Shown piece by piece: positions 30,922 through 40,357 of a stretch of 64,000 nucleotides of DNA. The translations under genes and the position numbers were made by a program. Source of the DNA: Emiliania huxleyi CCMP1516 (taxonomy: Eukaryota; Haptophyta; Isochrysidales; Noelaerhabdaceae); assembly GCF_000372725.1 (NCBI RefSeq), contig NW_005200011.1, forward strand, positions 554,492 through 618,491. The letters run 5' to 3'. The notes beneath the pieces were generated by a model. That model did no database searches. It saw nothing but the letters and a program-made list of their open reading frames with translations, and was not told the DNA's origin. Within the stretch, counting starts at the first letter, position 1. Every line of letters begins with the position of its first letter.

Positions 30922-32417
30922 TCACCGTCTCACAAGCACGCGGATCGACGAGTTGTGCTTTCTTCGCAGCTGCAGGGCCTGCGTCCGGGTGTACACGAAA
31001 CCGCCCACGCTCGCGTTGCGCAGGAGGCGCGCGAGCCGCGCGTGCCTCGCCATGCCGCGGAGCAGCAGCCCGTGTCGCTCGAGATGCTCCACCTGAGACG
31101 ACCGAGAGGAGGTGCGGCCGAGGTGCGGCCGAGGTGTGGCCGAGATATGCTGCTCGAGGTGTGCGCCACCTTGTCCCCCTCCTCCTTCAGGTAGCCGCAG
31201 TGCACGCCCACCATGCTGCCCACGGGCAGGCGGAGCGCCTGCCGCGCCTCCAGCATCTCGATGTTGAGGAAGGCGGAGGCGGGGAGCAGGCGGTACCTCA
31301 GCGGCGGCAGCTCGTCGCCCAGCCCGATCAGGTACCGCACCACCATCAGCTGGAACGCCTTTTGCTCCCACTCGTTGGGCTTGTCCGCTATGTACCTGCA
31401 GAGCGATGCACCCGCGACAGGCGGGCAGGCGATCAGCCGTGGTGGCGGTCTGGTGTGACTCTGGGACCTCACGGGCCTTGCGACGGTGAGTCCCGTGTGG
31501 TGGCCGAGGCGCGCCGGTGCAGCCCGCGCAGAAAGGCGACCGTCGGCGGCGTCGCGCGCGCGAACCACAGCCCAGTGCTCTGACACGGGTAGACGGAGCG
31601 CTTGCTGCGCTCGTACCTACAGAGCAGTGGACACGGAACATGACATGTGCATGTGCATGCACATGCACATGTGTGCATGTGCATGTGCATGTGCATGTGC
31701 ATGTGCATGTGCATGTGCATGTTGCATGTTGTCATGTGCATGTCCTGGAGCTGCTCTGCTCGGACGGCTCGGAGTGAGGGCGCGTGCTGCCGCGCACATG
31801 TTCTCCATCCACGGCCTCATGCAGGTGATCTCGTGGTGGGACTGCACCGTCAGGTTCACCGAGCGGATGTCCGAGAGCCCCTGGAAGTCAAAGCTGCGCT
31901 CCCAGTGCGCAAACGGATCGCGCAACCACACCACGTCCGGGTCGGAGAAGATGAGGTGGAATCGGGCCTCGGCCAGCACTCGCGCGTACCACCACTTGAG
32001 CGTCACCTGGCTCCCAAAGCCGTTCTGTCGCCCCCGCTGCGTCGGCGCCGCTGCGTCGGCAAAGCACGGAATTGACGCCTCGCGAACCACCTGGCACGTG
32101 TGCTCGTTAGCTCCGACCAGCAGCACGTTGCGAGCTCGCGCCCCAAGGTTTCCAAACCACTGCCTGAGAAAGACCAGCTGGACGAGCGCCCGGTCCATGC
32201 TCACCGTCGTGTAGATTAGCTCGCGCTTCGTCGACGCCACCTCCGCTGCCACGCGCAGCAGCTCGTCCAGGCTGCGCAGTACTGGCGTGCGGCGCGACAA
32301 CTCGAGCACAGAATGGATGCGGCCGAGGGCTGCAGCGGTGATCTCTCTCTCCGGCGAGGTGAGGTTTCGAGGTTGGTGCTTCACGTGCACGCCTCGAGCA
32401 GCTCGAGCGGCCGCCAT
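30922..32417 (-). CDS. GT77-like glycosyltransferase (nucleotide-sugar transferase)
   Basis: Four exons on the minus strand: 32417 (or 32546)-31798, 31616-about 31473, 31395-31170 and 31092-30922. Core: LIYTTVSMDRALVQLVFLRQ, GSQVTLKWWYARVLAEA and the metal-binding FHLIFSDPDVVWLRDPF with its DxD. Then MRPWMEN, QSTGLWFARATPPTVAFLRG, YIADKPNEWEQKAFQLMVV, ASAFLNIEML and SMVGVHCGYLKEEGDK. These are typical of family 77 enzymes, which add pentoses, galactose or glucose to glycoproteins or cell-wall glycans in the Golgi. No N-terminal anchor is visible. Intron 1 holds a long ATGCAC microsatellite, and the intron 2 donor is tentative. Confidence 0.72.
31644..31735. repeat. ATGCAC/GTGCAT hexanucleotide microsatellite in an intron
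   Basis: About fourteen units of alternating CATGTG and GTGCAT type lie within the first intron of the GT77-like gene. Alternating purine-pyrimidine character makes it a candidate for unusual DNA structure and length variation. Confidence 0.9.
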
Positions 32418-33056
32418 TGCAGATTTCTTTTTTTGACTAGTGTGGGACCTGCGGCGGTACCCGTCTCTGTTGTTCGGGCAGTGAGAGACGCAGGATCTGC
32501 ACGCCAAAGTGGGCCACCATTTTGGTTTTGGGTTGTCGGAGATCATCCATCAGCTCTCATGTCTCATCAGTCAGTCACGTCAGTCAAAGCAGTCGTGGCA
32601 CGTGGAGCAGTCGCTGCATGCAACGGCGCCGCCACACGCTCCGGACGACCGCCCGACAACCGACACACCACGCACAATGGGAGGCTATCGCGCACGATCG
32701 GGCATCGCGCCGCAAACAACTCGCCGCACAGATGGGGGGGAGGCAGAATCCCACACACACCCGAGCAGCACAGACACCTTACACGTCAGCGCTCGCTCGA
32801 TGTGGCCGGCGCTCTCCCCTCGGTCCTATCTCGCCGTTTCAACGGCGGCGTGCGGCCACGCGCCGCGCCGAGCCGGTCTCGGCTGTCATGCGCAGGTTCT
32901 TTTTCAGTGTATGTGGCTCTTACGAACATACCCGTAGGTGAACTGCTGACAGGGTTTGCTTTTTGTTGGGTTCTTTTTTGATTGCGATTTGTTCGCTTGT
33001 CTCGGTGGTTTTTTTAATCGTCTGCGCAATCCTCGCACTGGTTGTGGTCGTGAGCG

Positions 33057-33578
33057 ATGTCTGCCGGCCGCTACGTGCCCGGCCGCGGGCGCGGCGGCCT
33101 CGACACTTCCGCCGTGGAGCGGCTGCGGCAGCGTCGCGCAGCCGGGTCGGCGCTGCCGGGCGAGGCGGACAACCAGCAAGCCAACCTGCTTCTCGGCGGT
33201 GGTGCGAAGAAGGTGGCGCGCTGTGGCCACTGCACACGGCCGCTGCTGGAGGGAGATGTCGGACACGTGTGCAGCCGCTGCGAGCAGCCAGGCGCACCGC
33301 GGTCAGCGCCAGCTGCTCCAGCTGCTCCAGCGCCTCCTGCGCCTCCTCCTCCGCCCGCGCCGCCCGCGCCTCTTCCTGCGCCTCTTCCTGCCGTGACGGA
33401 GCAGCCTCTGTCGTGGCAGGAGGCGGTGGCGCGGGCACAGCGGGAGCGAAAGCGGCTGCGGGATGCAGAGGATTGTGGGCGCATGGCAGCCGACCCCAGA
33501 CGCGACCGCGGCAGCCGCAGCCGCAGCCGCAGCCGCAGCCCAAGGCAGGAGGACCGCAGCCCAAGGGAGCGATTCTAA
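33057..33578 (+). CDS. Arg/Ser-rich protein with a four-Cys zinc motif
   Basis: A single-exon frame of 173 residues starts MSAGRYVPGRGRGGLDT. A CGHC...CSRC zinc site lies at about residues 62-82 (RCGHCTRPLLEG then HVCSRC). A Pro/Ala-rich linker and a basic helix (SWQEAVARAQRERKRLR) follow, and the tail is an RS repeat (DRGSRSRSRSRSP). RS tails are usual in pre-mRNA splicing and nuclear speckle proteins, so a nuclear RNA role is inferred. The last three codons and the stop come from the inverted repeat that begins at 33568. The frame before it would otherwise run into the related sequence seen at 34215, so the C-terminus may have been re-made by an insertion. Confidence 0.65.
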   Translation: MSAGRYVPGRGRGGLDTSAVERLRQRRAAGSALPGEADNQQANLLLGGGAKKVARCGHCTRPLLEGDVGHVCSRCEQPGAPRSAPAAPAAPAPPAPPPPPAPPAPLPAPLPAVTEQPLSWQEAVARAQRERKRLRDAEDCGRMAADPRRDRGSRSRSRSRSPRQEDRSPRERF

Positions 33579-34214
33579 GATCAGGTCTGGCACCTCCCCA
33601 CTGGAAACGAACATCTGAGTTTCAAATCTCGAATAAATCTCGAAACACACTTGAATGCTCACTTGGCAGGTAAACAGATGCGCCACGCGCCCCAACCGCT
33701 CCTCTGGTCGCCGCCGGCCTCCGCGGCGGCGGCGATGTCCCAGCGCCACCCATCGGCCAGCCCTCAGATCGATCGATCGGCGCTCAAAGTCGGCTTCAGA
33801 TCCGAGAACGCTGCTGGCGCCGCCGCCGATCCCAGCGGCGACGCCAGCAGCTTCCTCTGCTCTCCAATGCGCCGAGAAGCGACGCGGGGGTGCTCGGCCC
33901 GCCGTGGACGTCGAAGGCTCCGCCGGGCGCGCGTCGGCCGGTCCGGTGGCACCCTCTGCGCGCGGCACCTGCCGGCGCCCCGACGACAGCCGTCGCGCCA
34001 CCGCTGATGGAGGGGCGGTCGGCGCCGCTGCCGCCTGCGCCCGCGTGCTTCGAGCTGCCCGCTCGGTGCTTCGAAATGCCCGCTCCGGCGGCCCGCTACC
34101 TCCGCTATTCTTTTTTCTACAAGCAAAATTCGAGCCATTGAGGAAACTGAAGCGGGCAGGCTGGAAGCACTGAGGGACGGCCGATGTTCGCCCAGACCTG
34201 ATTTTAGAATCGCT
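33568..34214. mobile_element. 647-bp TIR element at the 3' end of the RS-rich gene
   Basis: agcgattctaagatcaggtc plus tgg at 33568-33590 is the reverse complement (one mismatch) of 34192-34214. The 15-base stretch caaggcaggaggacc occurs just outside both ends (33541-33555 and 34215-34229), abutting the right end exactly. Inside are low-complexity GC-rich frames with no recognisable protein. The structure is that of a non-autonomous DNA transposon. Confidence 0.65.
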
Positions 34215-34229
34215 CAAGGCAGGAGGACC

Positions 34230-35400
34230 ACGGATAGTGCTGCAGTGTCTCCCTCCGGCCGCAAGACGCTGTGTTGGTTTGGCGCATTAAGAAATATTTT
34301 GTTTTTCTGTCCAGTCATAATACGGAATCCTATTACAGTGCTGAGAGTGGGTTGTGCGTTGCGGGCATTTTATAAGCGAAAGCGTGGCATATTAAGACGA
34401 ATTAAGAAACCACGCCGAGCGATTTCCGCAAAAATCTAAGAAACCACGGCGTGCCGCAGGCGCGGCTCCGAGAAAAGGCCAGACACGAGTGTGAACAGGA
34501 GCTCCTCCGAGCCTCAGAATTTCTCTTCGCCTGCGCGGCGCGGCGCGTGCACTTGGCATTTTACAAGTCTGCGGTGTTTTGAGCGAGTGGAGATGGATGC
34601 GTGTGCGTCTTGAGTCGGTGGCAGACCTTGAGAGCAGACGCTCCGGTAACCAGGCCGAGAGTACCAGGGAGGAGAGGGGAGAAGAGCCCAGGGAGGGGAG
34701 AGGAGAAGAGCCCAGGGAGGGGAGAGGAGAAGAGCCCAAGGCGGCCTCCCTCTCCCTCCCCTCCCACCGGGCCTCCCTCTCCCTCTCCTCCCACCGGGCC
34801 TCCCTCTCCCCCTCCTCCTGCCAAGCACCAACAGTCTCAAGGGGCCAGCCGCTGGGGGAACCACCTCCGAAGGGGGGGTGGACGTACGCCGGCGGCACGA
34901 GGGCTTCAGCCACGCAGCTACCAAGGGAACGCGACCCACACAAAGCACCAAAGTTAGGCATACCCCCCGGCGCAGTGTCCCCCGCTATGTGTCGCCGTTT
35001 GTCGGGGCACGCTATCCTGTGCAGTCAGGGCAAGTGGGGGCGGGGCGGACAGCCCAGGCCTTTGGTTTGTTTCCTGGGACCTCTCCGCCCAGTCCGGGGG
35101 TGCGTCGAACCTTCCATCACCCTGGGAACGTCCGGGTGTTGGAAGTAAAGATATATTACTTTTTTTGGAGTCGGTGGCAGACTGGCTGGCGGCATCGGAT
35201 CCGGGACCGCAGCTCACCTCTTCCGACGAGGGGGCCGGCTCTGACCTTTGACCTACCTTGGGAGCTAAGAAACCACGGCGTGGGGTGGGTGAGGGTGTGG
35301 AAAGGCTTAGAAACGGCGGCGTGCCGGGAAATCCTGTTTTCTTAAAATGTTTTCTTAACGCCCGCCCCCACCTCTGCCTCTTGGAGCAGTAAACACCACT
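34230..35400. other. Repeat-rich region without an assignable gene
   Basis: Holds a purine-rich tandem array (34655-34742; units near GAGGGGAGAGGAGAAGAGCC) directly followed by a pyrimidine-rich array (34743-34825; units near CCTCCCTCTCCCTCCTCCCA). Several AAGAAACCACG(G)CG motifs lie at about 34383-34460 and 35268-35330, and GAGTCGGTGGCAGAC is duplicated at 34612 and 35168. The neighbouring 3' gene may have a 5' exon here, but I cannot place it. Confidence 0.5.
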
Positions 35401-35420
35401 ATGTGTGTGTGTGTGCGTAT

Positions 35421-36349
35421 ATGTCGGCACAGGTGTCCGCAGGACGCGAGGCCTTTGTGGTCTCCGTCCACGAGCACCGCTGGTTGCACACATCCGAGCT
35501 GCTCGCATCGCTGCGCGTGTTCGGCGCCGTGTGGCGCGTCGTGCCACCCACGCCAACGATCAGCAAGATCGAGAGCAACTTCAACAGCTTCCGCTCTGCG
35601 ATCTCGCGTGCCGCACGCCGGTCGCGCGCCTCTCCCACCGGCGTCTCGTCGTGGTATTACGTCTTTGAGGACGACATCGGGATCGTCAATCGCTCGACCG
35701 TCGCGCACGAGATGGAGCAGGCGAGAGAGCGAGATCCATGCCTGTGTCCGGGCCAGCCTGATGACCACCCACTCTCCCAGGCGGAGGCGCGCGCCGAGCG
35801 GCACCAGCTCCCGCTCCTCTACGGCGGCCTCTGCTGCGAGCTCGGCCCGCGCTGCCAGTGCCACGGCGGCAACTGCTACGGAATGTGCGCCCACGCGTGG
35901 GCTGCGCACGGTGCGGACTACCTCGAGGTGCTGCTCAACCGCACGCGCGTCACTGCACGGCTGCGGAGCCTGTGGAACAGCTCGTGCGTCGGCACACCTC
36001 GCTGCGCCACCCGCGAGGGGTTGCACCACAACGCCCAGGTCTCGGACGCGGTAGATGTTGATATGACCTGTCGCGCTGCTCGATTACGCCGTTACCACGG
36101 ACTCTGCGGAGACGGCACGGCAATGCACAAATACCCGCCCGTGTCCAGACTGCCGGCGCTGCACAGCACACGCCCTCACCGGCCGCTGCCTGCTCACGGC
36201 AGGTGTTTGACTTGCGGCTCGGCAAGTTCGCGATGGATCTGGGCGGCGTGCCGGTGGTCGGGCCTGGGCACCGGAGCCCGCAGCACAAGAGGCACATCGG
36301 GGCCTTCTACCAAGACCGGAGAGCCTTCCCGAGCACAATCGGGCGGTGA
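35421..36349 (+). CDS. Glycosyltransferase-like protein, 5' end uncertain
   Basis: Two exons (35421-36050 and 36203-36349) joined by a GT-AG intron in phase 0. The core reads GREAFVVSVHEHRWLHTSEL, VWRVVPPTPTISKI, SSWYYVFEDDIGIV and CCELGPRCQCHGGNCYGMCA, then AWAAHGADYLEVLL and SSCVGTPRC. Exon 2 gives VFDLRLGKFAMDLGGVPVVG and ends FPSTIGR. YVFEDDI with an aligned first strand and Cys-rich middle resembles GT25-type and related secretory enzymes that act on glycoproteins. The Met at 35421 sits in a TG repeat right before a CAG, so a missing 5' exon with a signal anchor is likely. Function beyond the sugar-transferase fold is inference. Confidence 0.55.
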
Positions 36350-36467
36350 CCGGGTTTTGAGGTTACGGCTTACGACTTGCACGGCGCTCAGCGGCTGCAC
36401 AGAGCGCCCGGAAATTCTTTTCCCCTGCCGTGGCCGGTCCCGTAAAAGAAAGTAAGAAAAGAGAAAC

Positions 36468-36500
36468 CCAAGGGAGGTGGGAGGATGGCACGCCGCTAGA
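36468..36500. repeat. Dispersed repeat R, copy 3 (short)
   Basis: GGGAGGTGGGAGGATGGCAC, preceded by AAAGAAAGTAAGAAAAGAG as in the 17 kb copy. No gene is seen from 36350 to 36930. Confidence 0.7.
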
Positions 36501-36744
36501 AAGAAACGGCAAGGGGTGCCGCCGAGGCCCCGAGGCGCTGGGTCCAGGGTCGCACCGCGCCCATCGTGCGCTTCTCTCTGGTACAGGTACCGTACCTCAG
36601 GTAGGACGGGAACGATATGGTAGTATAGGGAGTTAGAAGAAAGCAAAGAGGAGCCCTGCGCACGCACGACTCCGCAGGAGAAGCCCCTCCCTCCCTTCCT
36701 TGCGCAGCGTAGCCTCCTCCTCCCTACTCGCAAGCCGGGTAGCC

Positions 36745-36862
36745 ATTGCGGTGATTATGACGGGGGTTCCACCCTGTGTGGTGATTATGACGGGTTCCAC
36801 CCTGTGTGGTGATTATGACGGGTTCCACCCTGTGTGGTGATTATGACGGGTTCCACCCTGTG
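36745..36862. repeat. 28-bp minisatellite, about four copies
   Basis: Tandem units GGTGATTATGACGGGTTCCA plus CCCTGTGT, nearly identical; the first unit has two extra G. Confidence 0.95.
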
Positions 36863-36933
36863 TGTACTTGTTACGTGAAAACCCGCTGGGACCCGGACGC
36901 CAGCACACACGGCTAGATTTCATGGCGGGCCGC

Positions 36934-37440
36934 CTAGGCCCTGGGGTCGGAGGTAGAGTCGGCGGTGGTGCCGCGCGCGGCGCGGGCTTCGCTGTCGGGG
37001 GCGTTTAGGGCGGGGTCGGGGAAGGCGGGGGGGGTCGGTCGCATTGGCGGCCGCGCGGCAGTGGCTGCGGGGGGGGCGGGAGGAGGTGGTGGCGCCGACC
37101 GCAATGGCGGCCGACCCGACGAGCGCCGGGCGAGATCGCGAGGGTCGAGGGTGAGCTCGAAGCCGAGGGCGGCGGCCGAGTTCTGAATGGTGAGGGCGTC
37201 GGCGGTGACGATGGCGGCGGAGATGGCGGCGGAGTGAAAGGTGTAGTGCGAGCGGGTGGACGCGCGAGAGGTGCCGTACGGCGTGTGGTCAATGGACCCA
37301 CTAGTGCGTGCGGTCCTCGCAAGCTGGCGGAGGACGCGATCGAGGTCGGCGGAGAATGCTCCGGTCGACTCGGTCACGAGGAGGATGACCGTGTGACCCT
37401 TGGCGAGGGCGTCAGCGTAATCGCCATCCTTCGCTGCCAC
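36934..37440 (-). CDS. Retroelement-type protein fragment
   Basis: The minus strand reads WVAAKDGDYADALAKGHTVI, LLVTESTGAFSADLDRVLRQ, HYTFHSAAISAAIVTADALT and IQNSAAALGFELTLDPRD, then a Pro/Ala-rich tail ending STSDPRA. The frame stays open upstream to about 37540 without a convincing Met. In my recollection such stretches occur in repetitive predicted proteins of haptophyte genomes, so a mobile-element product is the best guess, but no RT, integrase or protease motif lies in the visible part. Confidence 0.4.
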   Translation of the reverse strand: MAAKDGDYADALAKGHTVILLVTESTGAFSADLDRVLRQLARTARTSGSIDHTPYGTSRASTRSHYTFHSAAISAAIVTADALTIQNSAAALGFELTLDPRDLARRSSGRPPLRSAPPPPPAPPAATAARPPMRPTPPAFPDPALNAPDSEARAARGTTADSTSDPRA

Positions 37441-37477
37441 CCAGCCGTCACCGCTGACGCGGTCCAGTCGCTCCTCC

Positions 37478-38407
37478 GTGTCCGGGTCACCCCGTTGGGG
37501 GGGTGGCCAAGGACGACGACGGAGAGGTGCTCCTAGGAAAGCGCATGTCGCTGCGCTGAAGGGCTCACGCTATAGGGTGCTGGATGAGGACGGGTACGAT
37601 GCACTAGCCCCAGCCGTCGGGGGGGTGTTGCCGGCGCTGGTAGATGATCTCTCGGAGAAGAGCCGGAGGGACCTTGGCGCCGGGGTCACGAGGAACTTGC
37701 AAGTCGTGGCCGAGGCGGCGACGGGAGCGGTGCAGAGGTGGATCCAGCTCAATGATGAGGCTACGGCGCGCATAATGAAGAGAGAGGAACACATCGAGTG
37801 GCTGAGGAAGCTCTTCACTGGGTGGAAGGAGGCTCGGCCGGCCTTGAGGGAGTCGCGGAGGAGGAGGGATAACGGAGGTAACGTGCAGACAGGCCAGCAG
37901 CCAGTGGGACGAACGAGGGCCACGACGGCGGCTCAAGCGGGAGGGAGCGGAGACGGTGGGCAGCGAGCGAAGTGGGTGAGACTGATGATGCTCCTTCGAC
38001 TTAGGGAGCGGTTCAGCTGCTGGGCGGGCTTCAGGCTGGTGCTCACGCGAAAAGGAATCGACGCGATGTGCAAAGCATACAAGAAGAGGAGAAAGAAGAG
38101 GACGGACATCAGTGATGACGAAACAGAAGCTAGCGCAGACGAGGGCAGGGCAGACCCGGGGACGGCGGAGTCGGAGCAGACGGCATCGGCCGCCGAGGAA
38201 ACGTTGGGAAGAGGCACGAGGAGGGCGGCGACCTCGACCGACTACGGAGGACCCGTCACCAGACGACGCAGGGCAGACGACGGGGAGGCGGAGCAGACGC
38301 GCAGGGCGAGACGAGGGAGGGAGCAGGATGTTGCTGAGATCAGCAGGAGGATGTACGACGAGATTAGGAGCAGCAGGGACCCGAGGGACCATGTGGAAGA
38401 CGGCTAG
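37478..38407 (+). CDS. Charged ORF, likely element-derived
   Basis: A 309-codon open frame without an early ATG. It reads GSRYRVLDEDGYDALAPAVG, VLPALVDDLSEKSRRDLGAG, AVQRWIQLNDEATARIMKRE and AYKKRRKKRTDISDDE, then an acidic/Arg-rich tail ending SRDPRDHVEDG. The mixture of a helical N-part and a very charged tail looks gag-like. It is followed at 38450-38549 by repeat L, as a 3' end might be. It could also be an exon of a normal nuclear protein. Confidence 0.4.
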   Translation: MSGSPRWGGGQGRRRRGAPRKAHVAALKGSRYRVLDEDGYDALAPAVGGVLPALVDDLSEKSRRDLGAGVTRNLQVVAEAATGAVQRWIQLNDEATARIMKREEHIEWLRKLFTGWKEARPALRESRRRRDNGGNVQTGQQPVGRTRATTAAQAGGSGDGGQRAKWVRLMMLLRLRERFSCWAGFRLVLTRKGIDAMCKAYKKRRKKRTDISDDETEASADEGRADPGTAESEQTASAAEETLGRGTRRAATSTDYGGPVTRRRRADDGEAEQTRRARRGREQDVAEISRRMYDEIRSSRDPRDHVEDG

Positions 38408-38449
38408 TGCTAGTCCCCCATCGGGAGGACGACCCCGGCTAGTCGCCGA

Positions 38450-38549
38450 CCACACCCACAAAGAACCCTGCACAAAGACCGCAGGGCGGGGACCTGTTCC
38501 TTTTTACCCATCTCCTAGTAGAGGTGTCCGTTTTATTTATTTATTTTTT
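38450..38549. repeat. Dispersed repeat L, copy with extended 5' part
   Basis: CACCCACAAAGAACCCTGCA, then GCGGGGACCTGTTCCTTTTT, CTCCTAGTAGAGGTGTCCG and TTTA units. The 60 kb copy shares CACCCACAAAGAA and the G-rich core. Confidence 0.85.
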
Positions 38550-39974
38550 CCAAGTTGGACGCCGTTGGACGTATCCAGTGTTCACTGTCTACGTGTAGCG
38601 ACGGGCGCTGCGCGATAGCTGCTTTGTGGGTCCCGTGAGCCAAGTCGGCGTCGGGCTGCGCAGCCGGTCGCTAAATGTTCGCTCGCCGTGGTCACAAGCC
38701 ATCGAGGAAGCCACCATACCAGGGCCACAATCGCGTTGCGGACCAGGTTTGTGACCCTGGCGGTGGCGAGCCTTTGGCGCACAGCGTGAGCATGCCAGCA
38801 CGGCTCGCATCAGGGCTGCACCCGTCGCCGAGCACCTCGTGCACTCCACACGGATCGGGTGATGCCACGAGCCCGCTGCGCGGCTGCACCGAGTGGCTCT
38901 CTGTGGCAGGGAGTGCACTTTTATGCCACATGTACATGTTGGCGTTGCCTCGCAGCATGCCGAGTGGGCCTTCTGTCTCTGAGGAAGAACCGAAATGCAA
39001 ATTCGCGCCCTGCCGATCTCCGAGTGGTCAACCGGAGAGGTCTGTGGACACGTGTGCAGTCGAGGCAGCCGCGATCGGCGCGTCTCTGGCATCTGCGTGG
39101 TGAGCACCCTGGCGGTATGCGTGCGCAGCAGCCTCAACGCAGGGCCAGATGACGTGTCCAGTCGGAGGTGGAGCGCTACCAACGGCTCGAATGGTTCCTC
39201 GCGGGTCGGATTCCGTCCACGCGCACGCGTCGGGCACCCGCTCAGCAGCACCGAGGGGTATCTGTCGCGTCACAGCCATCGTGTGCTGCAGCCTCCGGCA
39301 AACCAGTGCCGGCTACTGGCCGCCATCGATACACGGAGAACCGCTCGCACGAGTCAGCCCAGAGGCGATCGATGGGCGGGAGAGGCCTCTGGCACGGACA
39401 TACAGCTCGGGCCCGACGGACGGCGCGAGGGGGCGATCTCGCGCGGGTCCAACTTTGGCCTGTGGAGGGCGTGGCCGTGGGGAAGAGGGGAAGGAAAAGT
39501 CCCCCTGTTTTTCTTTATCCTAGTCAATCGATAAAAGAGAATCACGAATCCTCCCCTGGCGCGCCTCAATTGAACGAACCCACGCCGAGCGATGCTCCCG
39601 GCGTGCGGTCTTGCTTGACAGGTGTGGGCAGCCTCCCCCCCCCCCCCGTGAAAAGTCCATGAGTCGCCGTCAGGCCGTCGGACTGGGCGCCACTGGTGTG
39701 CAGCAGTGATTCCCGCAAGTCGCCTTGGTGCTCGCGATAGCCCTCGCCGCCCCTCACTTCGCCCCCGGGCCAAGCCTCCGGTGCCGTGTCTACCCCACAG
39801 CCCCCGATTTGGACGCCTGAGGCTCGGCTGTGTCCGGGTGTGCATGAAAAACGAGAAAACAGCCCTTTTAAAGCCGACTTTGCCCCTTATTGCAATACAA
39901 TGTATTGTAACCCGATCCCCAGTGCCCGCCGGGGCGGAATCGGCACCCTACGCGAGTGAGCCTGCCGCCAACCA
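38550..39974. other. Region without an assignable gene
   Basis: Both strands are open for long stretches (for example plus 38675-39103 and minus 38692-39000), with no frame clearly better than the other and no family signal. Confidence 0.4.
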
Positions 39975-40299
39975 ATGGGCGAGGCGGGCCGAGTGAGCCT
40001 GTGGGTTCTCCTCGCCCTGCTGCTGTGGTGCCTCTACAATGCAAAGTGGACGATCGCTCATGCAGGCAAAAGGGCGAGGGCCAAGCCTGCCCTCACCGCC
40101 CGCCTGAGGACGGTCCTTGTTGAGGCGTCCAGCGGCGGCAGGGCCATCACTGCCCGCGAGGCACGCTTGCGCGACGCCGTGCAGGCTCTTGTCGACGGCG
40201 AAACGCTGCCCTCGCCACGCACATCACACGCAGAGGGATCGGCCACGGCTGCATTGGCTGCAGCAGAGTTGTTGGCAACCGTGGATATGCCGCCGCCGT

Positions 40300-40357
<58 letters not shown>

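Noticed and set aside
31617-31741. Met/His repeat peptide (HMHMHM)
   Set aside because: It is only the translation of the ATGCAC microsatellite in an intron.
36745-36862. CRISPR array
   Set aside because: The 28-bp units are directly tandem with no spacers, and the genome is eukaryotic. It is a minisatellite.
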